Shown here piece by piece: positions 57,132 to 64,000 of a DNA stretch of 64,000 bases. The stretch covers positions 248,001 through 312,000 of the forward strand of contig NZ_FXWJ01000002.1 of NCBI RefSeq assembly GCF_900177795.1. The letters run 5' to 3'. The notes under the pieces are model-generated. The model searched no databases. It had not been told where the DNA came from and worked only from the letters and a program-made list of their open reading frames with translations. The position numbers and the translations under genes were made by a program. This DNA comes from Plantibacter elymi (nom. nud.). GTDB taxonomy: Bacteria > Actinomycetota > Actinomycetes > Actinomycetales > Microbacteriaceae. Within the stretch, counting starts at the first letter, position 1, and every line of letters starts with the position of its first letter.

Positions 57132-57167
57132 CACCCGGCAATCCTAACCAGGCACCCTCGAGCACGC

Positions 57168-57785
57168 TCAGGGCCGCAGGACGAGCATGATCGCGAGGGC
57201 GATCATGACGACCGCGATCGCGACGTCGAGGATGCGCCAGGCCACGGGCTTCGCGAAGACGCCGCGGAGCAACCGAGCGCCGTACCCCAGAGCGGTGAAC
57301 CACAGGATGCTCCCGAGGACCGCGCCGGCGGCGAACCACCACCGCCCCACCTCCCCGTGCGTGTTCGCGATCGAGCCGAGGAGGAGGACGGTGTCGAGGT
57401 ACACGTGCGGGTTCAGCCAGGTGAGGCCGACCACGGTGAGCACCGCCGCCCTCAGTGAGAGACCGTTGCCACCACGGTCGGCGGCGAGACCGGACGGGGC
57501 GAGTGCGCGGCGTGCGGCCAGCAGGCCGTAGCCGAGCAGGAAGGCCGCGCCGGCCCAACGGAGGACGACGAGGACCACGGGGAACCGCTCCACGACGAAG
57601 CCGATGCCGCTGACACCGGCGATGATGAGCACCGCGTCGGAGAGAGCGCACACGAGGACGACCGGCAGGACGTGCTCGCGCCGGATGCCCTGCCGGAGGA
57701 CGAAGGCGTTCTGGGCGCCGATGGCCACGATGAGTGAGAGGCCGAGGCCGAGGCCCGCGATCACGGCCTGCAGTGCGGAGGTCAT
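57168..57785 (-). CDS. lysE: LysE/ArgO-type basic amino acid exporter
   Basis: This 205-aa LysE-superfamily exporter has about six transmembrane helices and the N-terminal signature LSLIVAIGAQNAFVLRQGIR, typical of ArgO/LysE (lysine/arginine export). The divergent regulator 68 bp away is of the LysG/ArgP type, the same pair that controls lysine export in Corynebacterium glutamicum, which supports the substrate class. Confidence 0.92.
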   Translation of the reverse strand: MTSALQAVIAGLGLGLSLIVAIGAQNAFVLRQGIRREHVLPVVLVCALSDAVLIIAGVSGIGFVVERFPVVLVVLRWAGAAFLLGYGLLAARRALAPSGLAADRGGNGLSLRAAVLTVVGLTWLNPHVYLDTVLLLGSIANTHGEVGRWWFAAGAVLGSILWFTALGYGARLLRGVFAKPVAWRILDVAIAVVMIALAIMLVLRP

Positions 57786-57809
57786 CCTCCGACCGTAGGA
57801 GGCTCAGGG

Positions 57810-57840
57810 TGATGAATCCAGTTCAATATTCTGATGAATC
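57810..57840 (+). promoter_or_regulatory. Direct repeat in the lysE-lysG spacer, candidate LysG operator
   Basis: TGATGAATC occurs twice, starting at 57810 and 57832, 22 bp apart (two helical turns), within an unusually AT-rich stretch. LysR-type regulators bind phased sites such as these in divergent promoters. Confidence 0.5.
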
Positions 57841-57841
57841 G

Positions 57842-57847
57842 TAAGAT
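57842..57847 (+). promoter_or_regulatory. -10 hexamer for a leaderless lysG mRNA
   Basis: TAAGAT ends 6 nt before the ATG at 57854 and directly follows the second TGATGAATC repeat, so LysG binding could influence its own promoter. Confidence 0.5.
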
Positions 57848-57853
57848 CCTCTT

Positions 57854-58753
57854 ATGATGGATGTCCATTTCGAGCAACTGCGGGCCTTCGTCGCCGCCGT
57901 CGACCACGGCACCTTCGAGTCGGCCGCACGGGAGCTGATGGTGACGCCGTCGGCGATCAGCCAACGCATCAAGGCCCTCGAGCAGAGCGTCGGCCGGGTC
58001 CTCCTGCTCCGGACCAAACCGATCACCATCACGGCGTCAGGTGAGATCGTGCTCCGCCTCGGCCGCGCGGTGCACCTGCTCGGTCACGACGCGGCGCTCG
58101 AGTTGCACGCCGACGACGCGCTCACGCCGGCCAGCCCGGCGGTGATCCCGATCGTCGTGAACGCCGACTCCCTCGCCACCTGGCTGCTGCCGGTGCTGGC
58201 GGACGTCGCCGCCCGGGAGTCGATCGTCTTCGACCTCGCTCGTGAGGACCAGGACCATTCGACCGACCTCCTCCGTGCCGGCAGCGTCATGGCCGCGGTC
58301 ACCTCGAATGCGGAGCCCGTCCAGGGGTGCACGGTGCGCCCCCTCGGCCGGATGCGATACCGACCGATGGCGTCACCCACGTTCGCGGCGCGCTGGTTCG
58401 AGGATGGTGCGACCGCTCCGGCGCTCACGGCTGCGCCGGTCGTCGTGTTCGACCGGAAGGACGATCTCCAGGACGCCTACCTCCGACGACGGGGCGTCGA
58501 CCCCGCGGACCCGCCGCGACACCATGTCCCGGCGTCGGCGGACTTCGCGACCGCCGTCGGCCTCGGTCTCGGCTGGGGCATGCTCCCGGACGCGCAGTCC
58601 GAGGCGCCGCTGCGCCGGGGCGAACTCGTCGTGCTCGACGAGACCGGCGGCGTCGACGTCCCGCTGTTCTGGCAGCAGTGGCGACTCCACTCCCGGCTGC
58701 TCGAGCTCGTCACGACGGCGGTGGTCGACGCGGCTCGATCCACGCTGCACTGA
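57854..58753 (+). CDS. lysG: LysR-family regulator of basic amino acid export (LysG/ArgP-like)
   Basis: This 299-aa LysR-type regulator has an N-terminal winged helix (GTFESAARELMVTPSAISQR, residues 19-38) and a C-terminal substrate-binding domain (about 95-295; VIPIVVNADSLATWLLPVL). The ArgP/LysG-type effector domain and its divergence from lysE indicate that it activates lysE when lysine or arginine accumulates. Two candidate start ATGs are adjacent (57854, 57857). Confidence 0.92.
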   Translation: MMDVHFEQLRAFVAAVDHGTFESAARELMVTPSAISQRIKALEQSVGRVLLLRTKPITITASGEIVLRLGRAVHLLGHDAALELHADDALTPASPAVIPIVVNADSLATWLLPVLADVAARESIVFDLAREDQDHSTDLLRAGSVMAAVTSNAEPVQGCTVRPLGRMRYRPMASPTFAARWFEDGATAPALTAAPVVVFDRKDDLQDAYLRRRGVDPADPPRHHVPASADFATAVGLGLGWGMLPDAQSEAPLRRGELVVLDETGGVDVPLFWQQWRLHSRLLELVTTAVVDAARSTLH

Positions 58754-58816
58754 ACGACTGCCGAGAGGTCCCGGCGAAGGTGCATCGCGCACGCACGACG
58801 GTGCAAGGATGGAGCA

Positions 58817-59236
58817 ATGGATATCGCGTACACAGCAGTTGCCCATGCCACCGGAGGCGGACGAGACGGACACGTCCGCAGTGAGGACGACCTCCTCGAC
58901 TTCGACACCCGTCCCCCGAAGGAACTCGGCGGCAGCGGCGAGGGCACCAACCCCGAGCAGTTGTTCGCCGCCGGCTTCGCCGCGTGCTTCCTCAGCGCCC
59001 TCCACGCCGTCGGGCGCACCGCGAAGCTCGACACGAAGGACGCCGAGGTGTCGGCCAGCGTCGGCATCGGATCGAACGGTGAGGGCGGCTTCGGCCTGGC
59101 CGTCGAGCTCGACGTCTACGTGCCGAACGTGACGCACGATGAAGCCCAGCAGCTGGCCGACCAGGCGCACCAGGTGTGCCCGTACTCGAACGCCACGCGC
59201 GGCAACATCGACGTGACGGTGTCGATCGTCGACTGA
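58817..59236 (+). CDS. ohr: Organic hydroperoxide resistance protein (Ohr/OsmC)
   Basis: This 139-aa Ohr-type thiol peroxidase has both redox cysteines: Cys62 in AAGFAACFLSALH and the second in HQVCPYSNATRGN. It reduces organic peroxides using lipoyl or thiol donors. Ohr rather than OsmC is indicated by TNPEQLFAAGFAACF and the C-terminal CPYSNATRGN. No OhrR regulator is adjacent. Confidence 0.95.
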   Translation: MDIAYTAVAHATGGGRDGHVRSEDDLLDFDTRPPKELGGSGEGTNPEQLFAAGFAACFLSALHAVGRTAKLDTKDAEVSASVGIGSNGEGGFGLAVELDVYVPNVTHDEAQQLADQAHQVCPYSNATRGNIDVTVSIVD

Positions 59237-59316
59237 CGAAGCTCCCGCCCGCAAGGGCTGTCGATCGTCGTGTCCGCCGGTTACGCTGACGGGCACGACG
59301 ATCGAGAGGAAGCATC

Positions 59317-59481
59317 ATGTCTGATTTCGGGGCGGTCGAAGGCATCCGTGACGAGGGCGCGGCGGCCATGTTGCCCGGGCTCCCGGACGCCGTGGTCGAG
59401 GACGAGGCGCTGGACGACGACGCGCCCGCCGAGGACGCAGCAGACGAATCCGGTACGGGCCTCGCCGGCTCAGGGACTTGA
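59317..59481 (+). CDS. Small acidic protein
   Basis: This 54-aa protein runs from MSDFGAVEGIRDEG to GLAGSGT and is rich in Asp, Glu and Ala. AGAGGAAG lies 6 nt upstream of the ATG, a good ribosome-binding site. There is no recognisable domain. It could be a genuine small gene co-directional with ohr; homology would decide. Confidence 0.5.
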   Translation: MSDFGAVEGIRDEGAAAMLPGLPDAVVEDEALDDDAPAEDAADESGTGLAGSGT

Positions 59482-59495
59482 CGCGGGGATCGAAT

Positions 59496-59735
59496 TCAGC
59501 GCAACATCGACGCGGCGATGACGCCGACGATGCCGAGTTGCAGCGCGAGCACGATGCCGATCGTGATGAAGAGCGTGCTCCAGAGGACGATGTTCCCCAG
59601 GAGGACGCCCACGAAGGCCCCGAACCGTCCGCGCGGTCGAGCCGTCGGCCGCGCCACCTGAAGCCGTTCGGTCTGCGCGACCCGGGGCGTGGACAGGGTG
59701 AAGAGATTCGGGCTGGTGTCCAGGTGCGTGGTCAT
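59496..59735 (-). CDS. Small single-pass or hairpin membrane protein
   Basis: This 79-aa protein has a polar, basic N-terminal half and a hydrophobic C-terminal half (FGAFVGVLLGNIVLWSTLFI, then GIVLALQLGIVGVIAA) compatible with two short transmembrane segments. I do not recognise the family. It lies 133 bp beyond the stop of the aldose epimerase gene on the same strand. Confidence 0.6.
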   Translation of the reverse strand: MTTHLDTSPNLFTLSTPRVAQTERLQVARPTARPRGRFGAFVGVLLGNIVLWSTLFITIGIVLALQLGIVGVIAASMLR

Positions 59736-59868
59736 GCCACCAGTGTCCGCCGACACCCGGGGGCGGCACATCGGACGCCGGGGCGATCATCGCCCCCGCG
59801 GCGTCATCCTCTGAGCTGATCCTCCTCCGCCCGTGGGACGGTCGACCGTCCGCCGAACGGCGTGCCGG

Positions 59869-60795
59869 TCACACCTGCGTGAGTCGGATCCCCCAGGACA
59901 GCGACCACCGCTCGTCGGGGTCCAACCACCGGAGTCCGGTCCCGCTGTTCAGCGCATCGGCGGGGGCCGTCATGGGCTCGACGGCGATGGCCTGCGTCGG
60001 TCCGTCTGCCGCCGGGAAGTTCTTCGGCGTGTAGACCTGGACGAACCGGAAGTCGTCGTCCGCCCAGAGTTCGACGGTGTCGCCGTCCGGTGCGGTGAGC
60101 CGGTGTCGGACGGAACCGTCGACCTGCCGGACCGAACCCAGGCCGACGTCGATCGAGAGGTCGCCCACGCGCGCACCCGAGCGCAGATCGTACGGGGTGC
60201 CGTCGACGGGACGGGAGGCGACCGGGATGCGCTGCTCGTCCGTCTCGAACCAGGTGTCGGCGGCCACCGTCACGGTGAGGTCGGCGGTGGGCACCCCGCC
60301 GAGCGCCAGGTAGGGGTGAGCGCCGACGGCGACCGGCGCGGGGCGACTCGACCGGTTCACGATGGTGTGGGTCACCCGGAGGCCGTCGTCGTCCAAGGTG
60401 TAGGCGACCGAGGTGTCGAGGCGGAACGGGTAGCCGTGCTGCGGGAACACCGAGGCGAGCAGGGTAACCGCGTGATCGGTGTGCTCCCCCGCCCGGTATC
60501 CCGTGTTGCGCAGGAGACCATGGGAGGCGTTCCCGGTGGCCGCCTCGGTGACGTCGAGCTGCTGCGGTTCACCGTCGAGTGTCCACCGGGCGTCCCGGAC
60601 GCGGTTGGGCCACGGCACGAGCACCATCCCGCACCCCATCGGGGCGACGACGTCCTCACCGAAGGACTGCACGAGGGTGCGTCCGCCGACCGTCAGTTCG
60701 CGCAGTCCGGCGGCGAGTTCGGTGACCGTCGCTCGGACCTCGCCCTGCGGACCGGCGCGGTGGAGACGGTACTGGGTTCCAGAGGCAGCGGGCAT
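59869..60795 (-). CDS. Aldose 1-epimerase-family protein
   Basis: This 308-aa galactose-mutarotase-like protein has an N-terminal beta-strand-rich domain (MVLVPWPNRVRDARW), the catalytic His region GNASHGLLRNTGY and the substrate His in GAHPYLALGG, with a C-terminal Glu in QAIAVEPMTAPAD. It interconverts alpha- and beta-anomers of aldoses. The ATG at 60795 is chosen over an upstream in-frame start because TAGGCT lies 7 nt before it. It is 10 bp downstream of kynU on the same strand. Confidence 0.88.
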   Translation of the reverse strand: MPAASGTQYRLHRAGPQGEVRATVTELAAGLRELTVGGRTLVQSFGEDVVAPMGCGMVLVPWPNRVRDARWTLDGEPQQLDVTEAATGNASHGLLRNTGYRAGEHTDHAVTLLASVFPQHGYPFRLDTSVAYTLDDDGLRVTHTIVNRSSRPAPVAVGAHPYLALGGVPTADLTVTVAADTWFETDEQRIPVASRPVDGTPYDLRSGARVGDLSIDVGLGSVRQVDGSVRHRLTAPDGDTVELWADDDFRFVQVYTPKNFPAADGPTQAIAVEPMTAPADALNSGTGLRWLDPDERWSLSWGIRLTQV

Positions 60796-60805
60796 GCCGC
60801 CAAGC

Positions 60806-62104
60806 CTACGACGGACGTCCGTCAAGCGGAGTGGATCCGGGTGAGGCCGTCCACCGGTCGACAGCCTCGGCGATCCGGGTCAGCCCGACTTCGAGCTCGG
60901 CGAAGCCGGAGCTCAAGGGTGCGACCCCGATGCGGAGACCGTCCGGGTGCCGGAAGTCGGGGATCACGCCCGCATTCCAGAGCAGCGGGGTGATCTCTCG
61001 GAACGACGGGTGACCGAGCGTCACATGACCACCGCGACGCGCCGGGTCACGAGGGGTCATCACCCTGACACCAGAGCTCGCGAGGTGCTCATCGGCCCAG
61101 GAGATCGCGAACGTGGTGAGCGCCACGGACTTCGCGCGGATGGCGACGACCCCGGCGGACTCGATGAGCGTCAGCGAGTCCTCGAGCGGCAGCATGCCGA
61201 CGATCGGTGGTGTCCCGCTGAGGAACCGGCGCATCCCGACGGCCGGCTGATAGGCGTCGGCCATGGCGAAGACGTCGGCAGCGCCCATCCACCCCTGGAT
61301 GGGCTGGAGGAGCCGATCCTGATGGCGCGCCGCGACGTAGGCGAAGGCCGGAGCACCGGGTCCGCCGCCGAGGTACTTGTAGGAGCAGCCCACCGCGAGG
61401 TCCACGCCCCACTCGTCGAGCTGGATCGGGACCGCACCGGCGGAGTGGCACAGGTCCCAGAGGACGAGTGCTCCCGCCTGATGCGCGATCGCGGTCAGTT
61501 CCTCGACGTCGAGCAGCGCTCCGGACCGGTAGTCGACCTGGCTGAGCACGACGAGTGCGGTCTGCTCGTGGACCACCTCGCGCAACTGGTGCACGGCGAC
61601 ACCGTTGACCGGGTCGGCGTCGATCCATCGGACGCGCAGACCCCGTTCAGCGGCGATCCCCTCGATCACGAAGCGGTCCGTCGGGAAGTTCCCCGCATCG
61701 ATCAGGAGCTCGTCGCGCCCAGCGGCTCCTCCGGCGGACGACGTCGCGTCGACTGCCGCGCGGATCAGCTTGTACAGCAGCACGGTCGTCGAATCGGCGA
61801 CGACCGTCTGGCCTGCTGCTGCACCGAGCACGACCGATCCCAGGCGGTCGCCGAGCGTCAGCGGCAGCTCGAACCAGCGGTCGTCCCACGACCGGATGAG
61901 CCTCGTCCCCCACTCCTCGGCGATGAACGACTGTAGCCGCTCCGCCGTGGCCCGCAACGGCCGCCCCAGGGAGTTCCCGTCGAGGTAGGCGACGACGCCC
62001 TCGGCCGGGACGAACGCCGCGCGGTGTTCCGCGAGCGGGTCGGTCTCGTCGAGGACGCGTGCGTCCGGGCGGGCGGACGTGGTGGGGGCTGGGGCGTCGA
62101 CCAT
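60806..62104 (-). CDS. kynU: Kynureninase
   Basis: This 432-aa PLP-dependent hydrolase cleaves kynurenine to anthranilate and alanine. Signatures are VAYLDGNSLGRP (substrate), FPTDRFV, LWDLCHSAGAVP and the PLP lysine in GCSYKYLGGGPG. No tryptophan dioxygenase or formamidase gene is nearby, so it is an isolated step in kynurenine use. The ATG at 62104 is preceded at 6 nt by TACCGT. It precedes the epimerase gene by 10 bp. Confidence 0.94.
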   Translation of the reverse strand: MVDAPAPTTSARPDARVLDETDPLAEHRAAFVPAEGVVAYLDGNSLGRPLRATAERLQSFIAEEWGTRLIRSWDDRWFELPLTLGDRLGSVVLGAAAGQTVVADSTTVLLYKLIRAAVDATSSAGGAAGRDELLIDAGNFPTDRFVIEGIAAERGLRVRWIDADPVNGVAVHQLREVVHEQTALVVLSQVDYRSGALLDVEELTAIAHQAGALVLWDLCHSAGAVPIQLDEWGVDLAVGCSYKYLGGGPGAPAFAYVAARHQDRLLQPIQGWMGAADVFAMADAYQPAVGMRRFLSGTPPIVGMLPLEDSLTLIESAGVVAIRAKSVALTTFAISWADEHLASSGVRVMTPRDPARRGGHVTLGHPSFREITPLLWNAGVIPDFRHPDGLRIGVAPLSSGFAELEVGLTRIAEAVDRWTASPGSTPLDGRPS

Positions 62105-62110
62105 CCTGCG

Positions 62111-62116
62111 ACGGTA
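62111..62116 (-). promoter_or_regulatory. -10 hexamer for a leaderless kynU mRNA
   Basis: TACCGT on the minus strand ends 6 nt before the ATG at 62104. Confidence 0.45.
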
Positions 62117-62163
62117 ACCGCCACCAGTGCGTGCCGCAAGGAAGCGGACGGGACGCGGCTTGC

Positions 62164-62169
62164 TAGCGT
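62164..62169 (+). promoter_or_regulatory. -10 hexamer for a leaderless azoR mRNA
   Basis: TAGCGT ends 6 nt before the ATG at 62176. Confidence 0.5.
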
Positions 62170-62175
62170 TGCCGC

Positions 62176-62820
62176 ATGCCCACCCTCCTGCACCTCGACT
62201 CCTCCGCCGATCTCGACACCTCCCGGTCCCGCCGGCTCTCGCAGGCCGTCGTGGACGCCTGGTCGACCGCCGACCCCACCGGCATCGTCGTCCGTCGCGA
62301 CCTGCATCTGGATCCGGTCCCCCACCTCGCCGACGCGAGTCTCCACTGGGCGCCGGCCGACCGCCTCCCCGGCGCGAACCCGCCCGCCGAGGCCGAGACC
62401 CTCCAGCGCGTCCTGCTCGACGAGCTGCTCGGCGCCGACGTCGTCGTGATCGGCGCGCCACTCTACAACTTCTCGATCCCGTCGTCGCTCAAGGCGTGGA
62501 TCGACCACATCCACGTGCCGGGCGTCACCTCCGCGGACACGGGAGCGCTCACCGGTCGGCCGGTCGTCATCGCCACCAGCCGCGGGATCGCCTACGACGC
62601 GGGCAGCCCGACCGAGGGCTGGGATCACGAGGTGCCGGCGCTGCGGACGCTGTTCGGCGGAGCGCTCGGCATGGACGTCCACGTCATCACGACGAGTCTG
62701 ACCCTCGCCGACCGTGATCCGGCGCTCGTAGCGCAGCGCGACCGGAGCGAGCAGGAGTTCGCCGAGGCCATCCGGCTGGCGTCCGAGACGGGACTGCGGC
62801 TGGCCGTCTCGACGGCCTGA
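62176..62820 (+). CDS. azoR: FMN-dependent NADH:quinone/azo oxidoreductase
   Basis: This 214-aa flavodoxin-fold enzyme of the AzoR/NAD(P)H dehydrogenase family has an FMN-phosphate loop (HLDSSADLDTSRSRRLSQAV), the segment APLYNFSIPSSLKAWIDHI and TSRGIAYDAGSPTEGW. It reduces quinones and azo compounds with NADH, a detoxification role. It is divergent from kynU. Confidence 0.92.
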   Translation: MPTLLHLDSSADLDTSRSRRLSQAVVDAWSTADPTGIVVRRDLHLDPVPHLADASLHWAPADRLPGANPPAEAETLQRVLLDELLGADVVVIGAPLYNFSIPSSLKAWIDHIHVPGVTSADTGALTGRPVVIATSRGIAYDAGSPTEGWDHEVPALRTLFGGALGMDVHVITTSLTLADRDPALVAQRDRSEQEFAEAIRLASETGLRLAVSTA

Positions 62821-62910
62821 CCGCCGAGGAGACGGGCGGACGACGAATCCGACCCGTCTGATCCGGGCAGTGCTCCGAACTCCTGTCGAGCCACGATCAG
62901 GGAGAAGCAC

Positions 62911-64000
62911 ATGCCATCGAAGCACCAGACCGGCACCACGCGGAGCGGACGACGCCTCGTCTGGTTCGCGGCAGCACTGTCCGGCATCGTCGCAGCAGCG
63001 GTGTTCCTCGCGATCGCCGAGCTGGCGGCGCTGTTGTTCGCCCGAGGCAGCAGTCCTCTCCTCACCGTCGGATCGTTCGTCATCGACATCGTCCCGCGGT
63101 GGGCGAAGGAGTTCGCGATCGAGACCTTCGGTGGCAACGACAAGATCTTCCTCCTCGTGAGCCTCGGGGTCGCCGTCGTGATCGCCGCGGCGATCGCCGG
63201 GGTCCTGCAGCAGATCCGTCCACCGCTCGGTGTCGTGGTCCTCATCGCGGCCGGCGTCTTCGCCGGTGCGACGACCGTAACCCGTGCCGGCGCCACCCCG
63301 CTCGCCGTCGTCCCCGTGATCCTCGGTCTGGCGGCCGGTGTCGTGATCCTCGTCCTCCTGAGTCGTCGCCTGCCGAAGCGAGCCGCGAACGGCTCGGACG
63401 ACGAGCGCGCGGCGTTCGACCGCCGAGGCTTCTTCCGCGTGGCCGGCATCGCGGCGGCCGGTGCCGTCGTCGTCGGCGTGGGCGCACGCCTCGTGAACGT
63501 CACCACCTCGTCGATCACGGCCGTCCGCGACGCCCTCAAGCTCCCTGCGCCGAAGTCGACCGTCACGATCCCCGACGGAGCCGAGGCGGACGTCGACGGC
63601 CTCAGCCCGCTCTTCACACCGAACGACAAGTTCTACCGCGTCGACACCGCGCTGACCGTGCCGACGGTCGACCCGGCCACCTGGACGCTCACGATCGACG
63701 GCATGGTCGGCGAGCAGGTGCAGATCACCTTCGAGGAGCTCCTCGCCATGGGGCTCGACGAATACGTCATCACCATGACCTGCGTCTCGAACGAGGTGGG
63801 CGGCAACCTCCTGGGCAACGCGAAGTGGCTCGGTATCCCGGTGCGTGACGTCCTCAAGCGGGCGATGCCCGACTCGAAGGCCGACATGGTCCTGTCCACG
63901 AGCGTCGACGGGTTCACGGCGAGCACACCGCTCGAGTCGCTCACCGACCCGAACCTCGACGCGATCCTCGCCGTGGCGATGAACGGCGAGCCGCTGCCGC
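62911..64000 (+). CDS. Polytopic molybdenum-cofactor oxidoreductase, sulfite-oxidase fold (3' truncated)
   Basis: The frame runs off the window end after 363 residues. Four N-terminal transmembrane helices (about 16-44, 80-99, 106-123, 131-150) are followed by a twin-arginine motif, Arg171-Arg172 in FDRRGFFRVAG, and a fifth helix (176-194). After that comes a sulfite-oxidase-type molybdopterin domain, with the Mo-ligand Cys291 in MTCVSNEVGG. The fold suggests an extracytoplasmic sulfite- or sulfoxide-type oxidoreductase. The arrangement matches actinobacterial proteins inserted by Sec and then Tat. RBS AGGGAGA. The C-terminal dimerisation domain is outside the window. Confidence 0.88.
   Translation, partial: MPSKHQTGTTRSGRRLVWFAAALSGIVAAAVFLAIAELAALLFARGSSPLLTVGSFVIDIVPRWAKEFAIETFGGNDKIFLLVSLGVAVVIAAAIAGVLQQIRPPLGVVVLIAAGVFAGATTVTRAGATPLAVVPVILGLAAGVVILVLLSRRLPKRAANGSDDERAAFDRRGFFRVAGIAAAGAVVVGVGARLVNVTTSSITAVRDALKLPAPKSTVTIPDGAEADVDGLSPLFTPNDKFYRVDTALTVPTVDPATWTLTIDGMVGEQVQITFEELLAMGLDEYVITMTCVSNEVGGNLLGNAKWLGIPVRDVLKRAMPDSKADMVLSTSVDGFTASTPLESLTDPNLDAILAVAMNGEPLP

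Overview
The window is a gene-dense, high-GC stretch of chromosome from an actinobacterium, most likely a member of Microbacteriaceae (Micrococcales). The evidence is the actinobacterial marker families (DUF3000, DUF3159, DUF3710, DUF3093, DUF4191, DUF4193, SepH, PpgK), a class A sigma-A factor with an Ala/Lys-rich N-terminus, and a complete topoisomerase IV pair. Many start codons also sit exactly 6-7 nt after a TANNNT -10 hexamer, which implies leaderless transcripts. I saw no tRNA, rRNA operon, CRISPR array, IS element or prophage. Intergenic gaps are short, and the longest (55039-55533) is filled by RNase P RNA.

Layout. 1-1.9 kb: the 3' part of a Wadjet/MksB-type SMC-like ATPase gene (jetC-like), with no jetD downstream. 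2-7.9 kb: a HAD hydrolase, a small gene behind a perfect LexA box, a PemK/MazF toxin, an ammonium transporter with an upstream GlnR-type site, ZapE, a rhodanese and SufE. 7.9-14.4 kb: a membrane-anchored alpha/beta hydrolase, DUF3000, an RNase D-like protein, and the fadA-fadB beta-oxidation operon. 14.5-24 kb: a MerR/aldo-keto reductase unit, dxs, aconitase, DUF3159-DUF3710-dut, DUF3093 and DUF4193. 24-31.6 kb: sepH, a type I phosphodiesterase, parC, parE and a small Cys-rich protein. 31.7-37.5 kb: a divergent GatD-MurT pair directly downstream of sigA, an MFS transporter and a PAC2 protein. 37.6-44.4 kb: pepA, lpd, a 2-oxoacid dehydrogenase E2, a membrane pseudokinase and DUF4191. 44.5-51 kb: an RDD protein, glnA1 (GlnR box), glnE and glnA2. 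51-57 kb: a secreted/membrane pseudo-hydrolase, a mini SPOR protein, map, ppgK, rnpB, a zinc-ribbon coiled-coil protein and Nif3. 57-64 kb: lysE/lysG, ohr, two small proteins, an aldose epimerase, kynU, azoR and a truncated molybdenum oxidoreductase.

Functional threads. Nitrogen assimilation is represented by amt, glnA1, glnA2 and glnE, with matching 38-bp GlnR-type sites before amt and glnA1. Central carbon metabolism is represented by aconitase, lpd/E2, FadAB and PpgK. Cell envelope and division are represented by SepH, ZapE, MurT/GatD-like and Dxs.

The most interesting locus is the sigA-murT-gatD unit. The GatD homologue lacks the glutaminase cysteine (Ala96) and the MurT homologue has no cysteine at all, so it lacks the zinc ribbon. 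Microbacteriaceae typically make group B peptidoglycan, in which the D-Glu alpha-carboxyl carries a diamino-acid bridge rather than an amide. I therefore propose that this pair is a repurposed D-Glu alpha-carboxyl ligase. The missing residues are visible in the sequence; the new role is inference.
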